A stretch of DNA of 64,000 nt from the NCBI GenBank assembly GCA_963854835.1, contig OY978525.1, forward strand, positions 63,779,355 to 63,843,354, written 5' to 3'. The translations under genes and the position numbers were made by a program. Below are positions 11,318-22,678 of the stretch, piece after piece; positions within the stretch are counted from its first letter, which is position 1; each line of letters starts with the position of its first letter. A model generated the notes under the pieces. That model saw only the letters and a list, made by a program, of their open reading frames with translations. It was not told the DNA's origin and made no database searches. Source of the stretch: Megamerina dolium (Eukaryota > Arthropoda > Insecta > Diptera > Megamerinidae).

Positions 11318-12737
11318 TCTCTCTCAAACGTTCATTTTTTGGTCGCGCACTGCTCGAGAAATTGGGGCTTTTTTATTTTTGTCTATAATTTTAATTTTAA
11401 TATTTATAGAAACACGCACTTCTTTTTAATAGGGAGTTTATATCAACAATGTAAAAATATATAAAAATGGAAAGTGAAGAGTATAAAGTAAAAGAAAATA
11501 GAGTATGGGAGTGAGAGATAGAGAGAATTAGAGAATTAGAAATTGCGGAACGAATAGAATTATATTAGGGTTGCTAACCCTTGGAAACCTTATACGGGCA
11601 GTGCGTGACACATGTCTTCTAGCGTAGACATTCCACGCCCCTTGCAGGAATACTGCAAAAGAGACGGAATCTCCACCCGAGACGGAGGGAATGAGAAAAA
11701 AATAAAATTAAAATAAAATGTATATAAAAATACAGTATTTCATATAACTAAATTAATCTTAAAAATACTTAATATTAACTATAAACAATTATCATAGTTG
11801 TGACATTCAGTACTCTTGATATTCCGGTCGGGATTCGTGGTTTTGACTCGTATGAAAGGGAAAAGGAAGTGTTGAATGATGACAAATGTTGATTGGTGGG
11901 AATGTTGATTGAAGAACGTGTTGATTGATGAGTACTGATGTGGGCTGTTGATTGATGACTGTTGTCCAATTTTGATTGGTGTGTGGATCGGGGTTGGATC
12001 ACACCACCTCAGGTGAATATATTCTCAGATCAAAGGGTTCGGTAGGTCAACGTAGTTGACAAAACTCGAGCTAGTAGAGCACTTGCAGCATTAATAATTC
12101 CAGCTTGTCGGGATTGCCAGAATATGTAACACTCGTGACACGTTCTAAACTAGAATAGAATCTGCGTGTCTTGGGTTCATGATGACTAGACTCATGAATA
12201 TGTAGCAAATAATGTGAAATTAACACATGGGATTATTCATACGCATATACACTATGCCAGTGCATAGTTCCATTGAAGCTTCGTAGAAGTTCGGGAGTAA
12301 ACTCGGGCAGTTACAGTGAACTGAACAATGTGAGAGTGGGATGTGTATGACGGTCAGTATCGCATAATCTGACAAAACGTTGCTACATAATACGGGTGTG
12401 GCATCAGAGGCTTATTTGTTGCTTAAGCCACAATCTTCAAACCACCTTTTACGTGACAGCAATTTTGGGGGCCCAGTATTACGCGGGATCGAATGTATTG
12501 CTGTTCGAGTACAAGTCCTCTCGTTGATTGAACGAGCCTTTTGTGGGGAGTGATAAGTAGAACTCGATAATCCGTTGAATGTCGCTGTACGACAAGTATT
12601 ACGGGTGGGAAATACATTTGACGGGAGATGTCCTCTTCTTGGATACGATCTGTAAGATCGATCCTTTGCATCTAGGTGGAGCATTGCATAACGGTGAACT
12701 TTCCGCTGGTTTTTCCATAGGTCGCTGGTTCAGATCC
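11318..12737 (-). pseudogene. BEL internal remnant: gag-protease tail, 3' region and partial 3' LTR
   Basis: On the minus strand a frame at about 12690-12418 matches the last 75 or so residues of the BEL protein at 56001-58176 (shared words include K-A-R-S-I-N-E-R-T and G-P-P-K-L-L-S-R-K-R). The following 0.8 kb also matches the DNA downstream of that gene (58180-59070). A purine-rich stretch (AAGGGGCGTGGA) precedes TGTCTACGCTAG at 11632, then about 314 bp of LTR related to the one at 59073. Capsid, protease, RT and integrase are all missing. Confidence 0.75.
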
Positions 12738-13752
12738 GGCTGAATGAATGTGTGAGAGAGATGCCGGTGGACTCATATCTTGGTTGAGTTGTACCGATGT
12801 ATTTGCAATTACCGACTGCTTCCTGCGTTCTAATAAAATTAAAGACATTTTCAATTTAATCGTTCTTTTTAAATAATAAATTATAAATATAAAATCTACT
12901 TGTTAAACGATGTTTTCGGGATTGTTGTTGCAGTTGCCGGTGTTTTCTCTGTTGATGATGTTATTGTGGATGAGGCACTTCTCTTGATCCACTTATATGA
13001 GGTTGAGCTAATGTGATGTCCATCAGTTCGTTCATTTCGGGTGATATATTTTGCTGTTGTCATAATTTCCAACATCAAATTATTGCTGTCAATACTTGAT
13101 GACAAATCTTGATGTTGTTGTTGGTGATTTTCTTCTATTTGTTCTGTTTTAGTTGTTGTTGTTATTAATCCGGTTGAGATCATGATGCTTCTGCTAATTG
13201 CCTTTGTTGTTGTATTCGCAATAGCACACATTTTCTCACCTTCTAGATTGTTAAGCCTTTCGTTGGTGGCTAATACCATTGGTCAAGATTTATGTATAAA
13301 TCAAATTTTGATTTATTTAATTATTTTCGTTATCGGAAGAAATTCCGTATTTAAACGAAAGAGAAATGCACGTAAATTGCAAACAGATTGTTTCTTATGT
13401 ACATCACTTTGTACAAAGAAAGAAATCACGAAATATACTTTTATACGTTTATGTATATTGTTTATTACGATAAACGATTAAAAAATGAATATAATTTGTT
13501 ATTATTAACACAAATTAATTGTTGTAAAGTACAAAAAACACTCGAACTATATGTATAAAATAAAATATGTATAATAATAAAAAATGCGCGTACTGTTCGT
13601 GTCGAGAAAAGAAAAAAAAAAAAAATTAAGTATGAAAAAAGGAACAACATGAACAGACGAACCGAATGCTGATTGATCAAGTCAGAGTTGCCTTCGTCTT
13701 CTATAAGGGTGACAACAGACAATGCGCGTGTCATAATTTTCTGGCGTAGACA
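12738..13752 (-). repeat. Right LTR-like arm (minus orientation), uninterrupted
   Basis: This is the inverted twin of 8673-11317 without the Tc1. Read on the minus strand it begins TGTCTACGCCAG at 13752 and ends about CTCTCACACATTCA at 12738, 1015 bp. It contains the frame 12896-13279. For the minus-oriented BEL internal region it has the correct 5' LTR orientation; it is the left arm that is inverted. Confidence 0.75.
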
Positions 13753-13757
13753 ATCTC

Positions 13758-14340
13758 CATAACTTACAATCTATTCAGCATAGAACAACCATATTTACGT
13801 TGTCGATTAGCATTGTAAAAATAACTAGATTCAGAAGAAATGGGTGAGCCACACCCACTGTTTATAGTAGGCCCCATACAAAATGACAGAATTTCTTTTA
13901 AATTGAAATAGTTGTAACTTCGGTAATCTTTTGTCTAGAACAACCATACTTGACACTTAGATTAATATCGTAATCGGAAATAATGTGGCATGAAACCAGC
14001 ATCCCACACCCCCTTCTTAATGGGGCTACCATACAAAGTTGCGAAGATTAAAATAAATTTTAACCGCTGTAACTTACGAACTATTCAGCATAGGACAACT
14101 AAATTTAAGGTGTGGCTAAATATTGTAAAGATAAATAGCTTTATAGGAATGAGGCAAGCCACGCCCACTACTAAGCCTTGGAATTATCTTAAAAACCTCT
14201 TAAAACCCCAATAACTTATAAAATACTCCGTCAAATTCAACCATATTTTATGTGTAGATTAGTATTATAAACAAAACTTGTTCCTCAACAAATTGGTGAG
14301 CCACGCCTACCTCTTAATGTAGCTCTCATACAAAATAGTG
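13758..14340. repeat. Diverged tandem array (about 150-bp unit), right segment
   Basis: At least four units are seen, each with a CCAC(G/A)CCCAC-type box followed by (G/C)CCCATACAAA, at about 13845, 13999, 14155 and 14290. The recurring texts TAACTT and ATAG(A/G)ACAAC(C/T)A add to the alignment. It continues the array broken at 8667. Copies differ by substitutions and small indels, so the array is old. No ORF is supported. Confidence 0.5.
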
Positions 14341-14499
14341 GAAATAAAAGAAAAAGATGGATATTCGAGCAAACTTCATATATGTATGTACAAGGTACAC
14401 AATTATGTCATGTCATGTATTTTGATCTGAGCGCTATGTGGTAATACCTTTATTTGTAAATGAGCGATGGTCATATAGCTCGCTCTGCTTACTATGTGA

Positions 14500-15495
14500 T
14501 GGCGCTTACATTATTATTAATTGGGGCCCACCATGTCGCGACCACCGGGCAACGTCCTCCTAGCACCCGCTGGGGGGCGACTGAAGTGAGTGGCGAAAAT
14601 CTCCTCGGTTAGAGGTTGTGCGTTGGATTTGGGACTCGCCACATAAAAAAAAAACCCAATGAAAAAAACAGATGTGCCTCGTATAAGGACTACCGCTTTT
14701 GTTGATGTCCGTAAACGAAAAAAGGACCATGATTTACGGATATGCACCTGGAGTGTCCTGTCCCTTTATAGGGAGGGTACCTCTATCCAGCTGGTTGATG
14801 TCCTCGAAAAATACAGAGCTGACATCACCGCTCTCCAGAAAATGCGATGGACGGGACAGGGTTGCTCCAAAAGAGCGTCCTGTATGCCGACGATATTGAC
14901 ATAATCGGCATGAACACGCGAGCAGTCAGTGCAGCATTCTCAGAGTTGGAAAGAGAGACGCGTCGGATGGGTCTCACGGTGAACGAGGGCAAGACGAAGT
15001 ATCTAGTGTCAACAAACAAAGAGTCCCGGCGTCTTGGACAGCACGTCACTGTTGACAACTACGCTTTTGAAGTAGTAAGGGACTTTGTCTATCTTGGAAC
15101 CAGCATCAACAACTGTAATGACGTCAGCCTGGAGATCATGCGTAAGATAACTCTTGCTAACAGGTGTTACTTTGGGCTGAGTAAGCAATTGAGAAGTCGA
15201 GCCCTCTCTCGAAGAACGAAAACTACTCTCTACAAGTTTCTCATCATACCTGTCCTAACATATGGCGCTGAAGCCTGGACAATTTCCACCTTGGATGAGC
15301 GAATGCTTGGAGTTTTCGAGAGAAAAGTCCTACGCAAGATCTTTGTACCTATTTGCGTTGGTGGCGAATACCGAATAAGGTACAACCATGTGCTGTACGA
15401 GCTGTATGCTGATATTGACATAGTAAAGCGCATCAAAATGCAGCGGCTGCGCTGGCTAGGTCATGTCGGGCGAATGGAAGAACACGCTCCAGAAT
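14500..15495 (+). pseudogene. RTE retrotransposon, internally deleted and 3'-truncated
   Basis: The 5' end (GATGGCGCTTACATTATTATTAATTGGGG) matches the 5' end of the full RTE at 36345-39527. The frame from about 14659 gives the first 75 or so residues, then near 14880 it jumps from R-A-S-C directly to Y-A-D-D-I-D-I-I-G, removing most of the endonuclease and the RT fingers. The frame after the jump stays open to 15495 and carries the RT thumb and C-terminal region. The 3' end is cut at E-H-A-P-E. No enzyme can be made. Confidence 0.85.
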
Positions 15496-16325
15496 TCTCG
15501 TTTGGTTTAGCATACGTTTAATAGATAAAGATCATGCTGAACCAACGAGAATCGAGAAAAGCGACTTCCGTACATGATCGGACGAGCGACATATATATAT
15601 GTGCTTGTCCAGTGAGGATCAATATTAACGCGTCTTTCTTCTGTTTTCAAACATTTTGCAACAACGACCCGTTGGGCGAATTACTACCAACGAGTGCTCT
15701 ATTGAAGCAGAACCATATACGGTGCGCGACAATACGAGTTCTTGCCCTAAAGTGATCCCATATACGGGAGCTTCGGGTAGTCAACTGCGAGCCTTCTGCT
15801 CTACCAAAAGTAGTCATTTTGTCCACTTCAAATCCAGGAGCAACCAGCTCGGGAGCATTCCCTGTCTCCCTCTTACTTGCATAGGATACGAATAGGATAG
15901 TTTCATAAATTTGTAGCCCTAGTCGAATAATTCAATTGTAACATATTTTTCATTAATTTGTAAATTCAATTTGCCAAATTCTTCTGTACTTCTAAGCTTC
16001 TTTTCTTTTTGTAAATACTTAATTTTTGTAGAGCCAAATAAACGAAAGGAATAATAAAAGTAGGAATTGTACCGCGAGAGGTATATCATCCGAGCCGAAC
16101 ACTCTAGTGTCGATAATATTACTGTCAGTTTGACAGCAAGTGTGTAATTCGGTTTTCCTCCTACAACAAGAGTTTTTCGCTGCCATCTTGTTTACCCTGG
16201 CAGGCTGAGCGTAACCCCAGCTGGAAAACAAAGGCACGCGTTACATATTTTACAAAACACGTGTTCGTTTGATGTTTTACATTTTAACATCAAATTTAAC
16301 ACACAGCACTCATTGTTCGTCAGTT
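15496..16325. repeat. Unclassified, possibly LTR-derived sequence with a hairpin
   Basis: A roughly 20-bp imperfect hairpin lies at 15493-15552 (ATTCTCGTTTGGTTTAGCAT against ATGCTGAACCAACGAGAAT). The stretch 15940-16246 contains AATAAA-like signals and ends GGCACGCGTTACA, which could be the end of an LTR in plus orientation; I could not find its start or a second copy. No coding frame is convincing. Confidence 0.3.
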
Positions 16326-16326
16326 T

Positions 16327-16654
16327 TTGGTTCGGAATCAGGTCTGTGTGTTTAATCACCCGCCGTATTCACCTGATTTGGCACCGTGCGACTTCTTTTT
16401 GTTCCCAAAACTGAAATTGAAGTTGAAAAGATGCTTTTTTGATGACATTCAGACCATACAACGGGCTTCGACGAGGGCACTGGAGGCAATTCCGAAAAAT
16501 GAGCTGGAACACCTGTTTGAATCACTATTAAATCGATGTAACAAGTGTATTGAATCAGGAGGAGAATATTTCGAATAAATATTCCGAAAAATTAGCAGAT
16601 ATCGTGTTTTAATTGTATTTTCCAGAGGCAGTCTAAATACATAGTTGTCGCACC
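16327..16654 (+). pseudogene. Mariner transposase 3' fragment
   Basis: An open frame of 83 residues has H-P-P-Y-S-P-D-L-A-P-C-D-F-F-L-F-P, the third catalytic Asp region of DD34D mariners, and ends E-S-G-G-E-Y-F-E, a common mariner C-terminus. The N-terminal and first two Asp regions are missing. About 75 bp of 3' flank leads to a (TA)n tract in which the inverted repeat is no longer clear. Confidence 0.8.
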
Positions 16655-16655
16655 T

Positions 16656-16772
<117 letters not shown>

Positions 16773-16809
16773 ATATGCAGGGTATTATTTGGCCCCATCC
16801 GACTGTAAC

Positions 16810-17456
16810 GTTATTTTTACATTTTCTGTTAGGATATTTATTTTCCTTTTCATACTCTTAACTAAAATATTTTTGAGCATCTCTCTAGATTTTACTTGAT
16901 TTGTTATTGTGTTAGTGATATCTGTTATTTTAATTATTTTTTATTTCTCTGTTCATAATTACTTGTTTATTATTGTTTTCTAATACGCCATTTACCTTAT
17001 ACTTTAACATTTCATAATCTGAGTGATCGGGTGCGCCGGTCAACCATTTCCAAACTGTTTCTAACTCATTTATTGCTCTACGTTCTCTTCTGGGTGTTAT
17101 TTCAGCCATTCTGTATTGTTTCTATTTCGTTTTGCAAGAATTTGCGGTCATCATCTGATTTTTTCAACTATCTGTCAGTAGTAGATTTAATTTCTGCAGT
17201 GAACTTCTCATACTGTTCTAATTCTATATAATGTATTAGTTTAAAATTGCCTATTTGGATTTTTGCTTCTCCTGTCCTATAGTTACTATTAGTGCGTTCG
17301 TCTGCGGTACATGTTGTCAGTATAGTGCTAAAAATGCTAAAAATTTAATTCTGTTTTTTAGTTTCTGATATTGCTATTGTGTATTTTGTATTTTGTTACG
17401 TTTAATATATCCCCAACTGATATTCTATTAAGATTTTTCTTTAAGATGGTTATACC
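16810..17456 (-). pseudogene. Errantivirus-like envelope remnant
   Basis: In patchwork minus-strand frames there is a segment rich in E, K and Q, then a basic patch, then W-K-W-L-T-G followed by P-D-H (near 17045-17015). That order resembles the region around the cleavage site of gypsy-group envelope proteins, the baculovirus-F-like fusion proteins of errantiviruses. Stops and frameshifts are numerous, so nothing functional remains. It lies downstream of the pol pieces at 18479-26345 on the same strand, with integrase missing in between. The call rests on a few motifs. Confidence 0.45.
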
Positions 17457-17458
17457 TA

Positions 17459-18478
17459 GTCAAGTCATAAATATTGGTACACAGAAAAATCGACGCCAAA
17501 TTAAAACGAATTAATATTTTTCAAAACCTTTTTTCTTTTTATTGGGTTATTCAATGGCTACAAATCTTAGAATAACTTATTCGAAATGACTTCCATTTGC
17601 CTCCCAACACGACTTGAGACGATCTAGCCTTTCATCGATCACGAGACGCACTTCATACATGGGAAAATTGTCCACTGCACGGACAAGGGCTCGCTTCAAC
17701 GACTCAATATTTAAGTGTCGAGTAGAGCAAGCCATGCCCACTAATACGGACCACAACTTAAAATCCAACGGGATGAGGTCTCGATTACCAGCTGGCCAAT
17801 GATCAGTTGATATGAAGTCCGGAATGTTGTTTTTTAGCCACAGAGAAGAGGCTTCTTTGGATCCTCGGGAAGAGTTGGGATGCTTCTCTGGATGACCGAG
17901 TATTCACACGATCGTTCTGTTTATCGAACGATTCTTCAACGGTGAAGATTATCTCGTCAGTAAACAGAATTTTTCTGTGAGCGTACCAGCTGCGTAACGC
18001 TTTCGATTTTCGTTGGGGTTTTTCCTCCAATGCGGCCGTGAGCAGGTGTCCAGTGGATATGTACAAAATTTGCATTTCCCGCGACAAGATTTTCTGTTTT
18101 CGCAGCGGTTTTCGGTCGACTCGTTTCTTCACGTCTTTGATCGCTTTCGGAGTTCTCACAATGCGCGGACAGCCGGATCTTTGACGGTCTCGACTCCACC
18201 GGTATCCTCAAACAACTTTACAGCACGATACATAAAATTGCGAATGATTCCAAGCGGTTGCAACGTCCGAGAGATATCGCCTTTTCCCATGTTGCATTTT
18301 AGTAGGCCAACTACAACAATACGATTTTTTATGTGGCCCCATTACATGATTGTAAACAATTAATACCAAAAATTTTTACGTGGCAATGAAGCATGGCACG
18401 TAAAAGAAGCAATGGATGCGCCCAATTTTGCATTCGTAATGAATGCGATTAGTTGTGTACCAATATTTATGACTTGAC
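17459..18478 (-). mobile_element. maT-type mariner, internal deletion, perfect 25-bp TIRs
   Basis: The ends GTCAAGTCATAAATATTGGTACACA (17459-17483) and its exact reverse complement (18454-18478) are flanked by TA on both sides. The minus-strand coding remnant has F-T-D-E-I-I-F (first Asp region) near 17965-17945, then after a deletion of the middle third it resumes near 17850 with W-L-K-N-N-I-P-D-F and P-L-D-F-K-L-W (third Asp region), ending G-S-H-F-E at 17577. In the maT family the spacing is DD37D; here the second Asp is deleted so it cannot be measured. It is inserted in an errantivirus-like element. Non-autonomous, but its ends look usable. Confidence 0.9.
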
Positions 18479-19245
18479 TAGGTAAAGTTTTGGGGTTTAT
18501 AATCTGGTTTTGAGATGAGATGTCTATGAAAGGTGGGGAATGGTATTTCGAACCTCGAAGATTCGTTGCCTATTGATAGTATAATCTGATTTTTGAAGAC
18601 ATTTATTGGCGTATAAGGTTGGTTTATTGGTATTAGTTTGTGTGACGAACACTCATCGCTGTGTTGTGTTGCTGTCATTGAATTGATTCGTTGGGGGATT
18701 CTTGATAGTGCGTCTGCTACAACGTTTTATTTTTCCAGTTTTGTATACGAGAATATAATTATATAAATATATAGGATATAATTATATTCTTTTAATGCTG
18801 CTTTCCATTTTTTATTTTCGTGTTGCTGTTTCTATTGATGATTTTTGAATGATTTCAGTGCCCAGATGGCAAGCATTTCGCGTTCAATGGTTGCATAATT
18901 CTCTTCTGCTTTCACCAATGTTCTCGATAGAAATATTATTGGTCTGTCATCTTGAGATAAGACGATAATAAGAAACAAGTGAATTTTTCAGTCTATTGAA
19001 TGCTTTGACTACGTCGTCATTGAATTCTATAAGCTTTTTGCTTGAATATTTTTTGTACAGTCGTCTCTCTTCCCCTCTGACGTTAGTGGTTTAGCTACTT
19101 TGGCGTAATCTCTTATGAATCGCCTATAGTACCCTGATAGTTCCAAAAAGGATCGGAGTTTTTGGATTTTTGGGATAGGGTGTTTTACAATTATGACGGC
19201 TTTATGTGGGTTGGATTTTGTTCCTTTGTTTGTGATTACAAAAAC
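18479..19245 (-). pseudogene. Gypsy RT C-terminal part and RNase H remnant
   Basis: Reading 19245 to 18479 on the minus strand with frameshifts: a segment with K-L-R-S-F-L-E-L-S-G-Y-Y-R-R-F-I (RT thumb/connection, near 19165-19115), then I-I-F-L-S-R-T-L and E-R-E-M-L-A-I-W-A-L (RNase H, near 18930-18870), then V-A-D-A-L-S-R-I (18720-18700), the usual end of gypsy RNase H. The last piece, 18678-18479, is an open linker with N-Q-I-I-L-S-I-G. It is then cut by the maT mariner; no integrase follows. Confidence 0.75.
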
Positions 19246-20029
19246 TTAAAATTGTACTTCTCGTTTCAAAAAATCGCATTTTTTTAATGTGCAAATGTCA
19301 AATATTTTACCGAAAATGCTGTCTTCGCTATAAAGCTTTCTTTTAAGGGTAAGTTCTCCTCTTTTTAACCGAAAATGAAGCGAAATTTGATTGTTTACTG
19401 TCGGATAATGAAAAGACATACGAACGAACGGTTTTGATGGTTTATTAAGACAACTTTTAAAAATACAAAAAAAAAATTTGATGAAAAAATCTAATATTGC
19501 GGCCCCAAAATGGCGGATCGTGTCATTCTTTGAAAGCGAGGAGTCGTTCGATAACGTCAAGGTTGCAGCCACTTGTAGTAAACTGAAATCAAAAACTTGT
19601 ATTTTATATTCAAGTTAATAAAATTTCCTATGACTTATACCTATTTATAAAGAGTTTTCAAGAAAAATTATCCAATTTATGCATAGTTAAAGAAAAATTT
19701 CGATTTTACCCTCTTCTCTTAAAGTTTTTTTTTGTTTAACGACAATTATTGAACAATTGTTTATGTTTATTTTAGGTATAAGTCATACGAAAAACCATAC
19801 TCTTTCAGGAAAATTTTAGATGAAGTAAATCTGAGCAGTAGAGCAGTGAGCTATGCTTGACGCTAGGATAAAAAAAATTTTTTTTTTTTTGTTAGCTTAT
19901 TTTTTTTTATTGAATCTTTCTTAAATACAAGAAACTAACAATAAGTATTCAAATCTTACAAACTAAATAAAACTATGTGATATCCCCTACGTTCCTTCAC
20001 AATTTGGTGAGTCACGAGATGTAGCAATT

Positions 20030-22678
20030 TTACAGCATATTCAGTGTGTCTTTTCTTTTTAATCGACGATGCCCCTTGCTCAGCAACAATTGCCTAGCAA
20101 GGGGATTCGGATGATTGTGTAATTTTTGAATGTAGCTTCTGCAGGACATTGCAACTTCCTCAGAAATTGTGGATACATTTAAATCTCGATGGATGTTAAC
20201 GTTCCTCATATACCAAGGCGCGTTTACAATAATTCGCAGACACTTGGATTGTATTCGCTGCAATTTTTCGATATTAGAGGGAGATGCGGTGCCCCAAAAC
20301 TGAATACCATAAGTCCAGATTGGTTTCAGGATTGCTTTATATAATAGCACTTTGTATTCAAGATTCAACTTTGATCTTTTGTGTAACAGCCACCATAACT
20401 GATTCATTTTAAGCTTGATCTGAGTTTTCTTTGCCTCTATGTGATTTTTCCAGGTCAGCCTTCTGTCGAGGTGAATACCCAAGTAGTTTGTTGAGGAACA
20501 TTGTGGAACTGATTGGCCATTAATTTTAAATGGGGGATATCTTTCTAGTCTTAGCGTGAAGGATACATGTACGCTCTTTGATTCATTGACTTTTATACGC
20601 CATTTTTCTAGCCAGATTTCGAGAGAATCGACATGAGTCTGCAGGAGTTTAGAAGCTTCTATGGGGTTAGAGCGAGTGCACAATATTGCCGTATCATCAG
20701 CAAAGGTCGATATGAATGTATAGTTATTGTTGGGCATATCTGAAGTGTATAAGAGATACAGTAAGGGACCCAAAACGCTTCCCTGAGGAACGCCAGCGTG
20801 AATATCCAATGGATTTGTTGTGTAATCCTTGTGATGTACGAGAAATTGTCTTTTCGTGAGGTAGCTACTAAGCAATGAGGAGACATTTGCAGGCAGTAAT
20901 AGTTTGAGTTTGTAAATAAGGCCATCGTGCCATACTTTATCGAAAGCTTGAGTGATGTCAAGAAAGACAGCTGAGCAATACTTTTTTTCTTCAAAAGTGT
21001 TCCTTATCAGAGTTACAATGCGGTGGACTTGTTCTATTGTGCCGTGCTGTTTTCTAAATCCAAACTGATGTTGAGGAATCAGTTGGTTGAGATTAATAAA
21101 TGGAGTTATATTCATGACAAGTAGCTTTTCGAATACTTTAGAAAGTAGAGGCAGGAGGCTGATAGGTCTGTACGATGCAACTTTTGTAGGGTCTTTTCCT
21201 GGTTTTGCTATCATAATAATTTTTGAAGTTTTCCAGCATATGGGATAGTGTTTAATACGAAGGATAGCATTGAAAATGTGCATCAGATGAATTACTCAAG
21301 CCGGGGGTAGCTCTTTTATCATTTTACCGGTAATTTTATCTGGACCAGGTGATTTTTTTGGGTTTAAATCTTTATAAATTGCTTTGAATATGTCCTTTTT
21401 TTTAATTTTGAGCGTTATTGAGCAAGGTTGAGAAGTTAATATTGGTAATGAGGACTGTGAAGAGGGTGGATTGGGTGTAAACACACTTTTTAGGTGGTTT
21501 GCAAAAGCCAAACCCTTCTCACAGTTGCTTCTAGCCCAATTACCGTCACTCAAACGGATGGGGGAATCAGTGAGAATTGGCCGATTTGAATTTTTTGCTG
21601 ATTTCCACAAAGAGTAGTCAGACGCTTCACCAGGTGTTAATTTCGCTATGTGCTCTTCTAACTCTTTGTTGTTTTTATTTTTTAAGGCTTGCTTTAACTT
21701 TCGAGTGTAGTGCTGTAGCTGTGTTTTCAGATTCGGTGATCTGAATTCTTGCCATTGTCTTCGGAGTCTTCTTTTCTGTCTTACTAGCAATTCAATATCG
21801 GCTGGTGTGTATGGGCTATAGTTTGATTGCTTGCATACCTTTGTGCAGGTGGCTGAGCTGAGAGCTAATGACAGCAGCTGGTTGAATTTTTCGAGTGCTG
21901 AGTCTACATCGTGTCCATTTCTTAATACAGTACTCAGAGGAAGATGGGAATTTATATATTTCTTGAATTTTAACCAGTCTATTTTCTTTCTAACGCAATT
22001 GCTTTGGGGGCTTGGTGATTTTATAGATATTACCGTGGGTGAGTGGTCAGATGATAGATCATAATTACACTCTGTGGAGATATTTTCCATCTGCAAACCT
22101 TTGGCGACTCCAAAGTCTATGAGATCGGGTATTTTCCTCTTGTCCGTCGGCCAATATGTCGGTTGACCATTTGAAATAACATCGTAGCCGTGGTTAGTGA
22201 TGATTGAACATAGTCTTTTGCCTTTTGGAGTTATTAATCGGGAGCCCCAGTGAGTGTGTTTGGCGTTGAAATCGCCAGCAACCAAGAATTTGCTACCAAG
22301 AGTTGAGAAAAATTCTTTATATTGCTGTTCGGTAATACTATATCTTGGGGGACAGTATATCGCAGATATTACTAGCTTAGAGATGTATTCTTCCAGACAT
22401 ATAGATGTTGCTTGCAAGTAGACGCTACTAAAAGCTTCAAGAACATGATGTTTTATTCTGCTTTTTATCAATATGGCAGTTCCTCCGCGTGCCTTACCAT
22501 GCGGATGATTTGTGGGGTACAGTTTGTAATATGGTATTTGGTAGCAATTTTTGTCAGTCAAATGGGTCTCAGATATCATCATTATGTCGATTTGGCTGGA
22601 TTCAAGGAATTGAATTAGCTCCAAACGGTGCTGGCTTAAGCCGTTGGCGTTCCAGTGGCATATCTTGAGACAACTCAT
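20030..22678 (-). pseudogene. Jockey ORF2 (APE endonuclease and reverse transcriptase) with one in-frame TGA
   Basis: There are 883 codons in one frame, interrupted only by TGA at 21298-21296. N-terminal APE endonuclease: C-H-W-N-A-N-G-L, M-I-S-E-T-H-L, V-A-G-D-F-N-A-K, S-S-D-H-S-P. RT: S-Y-R-P-I-S-L-L-P, A-F-L-D-I-T-Q-A-F-D-K-V-W-H, G-V-P-Q-G-S-V-L-G-P-L-L, and the catalytic F-A-D-D-T-A-I. The C-terminal W-T-Y-G-I-Q-F-W-G block is followed by the usual arginine-rich end at 20030. EN and RT residues look intact; the TGA at the EN-RT linker is the visible lesion in this ORF. Confidence 0.92.

Larger units (their letters stand above)
8673..13752. mobile_element. BEL/Pao-related unit with inverted LTR arms, flanked by ATCTC duplication
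   Basis: The unit starts TGTCTACGCCAG at 8673 and ends CTGGCGTAGACA at 13752. The 5-mer ATCTC lies immediately outside both ends (8668-8672 and 13753-13757), as expected for a 5-bp integrase duplication. The arms are about 1 kb and near-identical but in opposite orientation: a 127-codon frame in one arm is residue-for-residue the same in the other. Between them (11318-12737) is minus-strand BEL internal DNA: the end of a gag-protease frame, a 3' untranslated part, a purine-rich tract and the start of a second, diverged LTR (TGTCTACGCTAG at 11632 reading down). LTR elements should have direct LTRs, so this is an aberrant structure. Confidence 0.75.
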
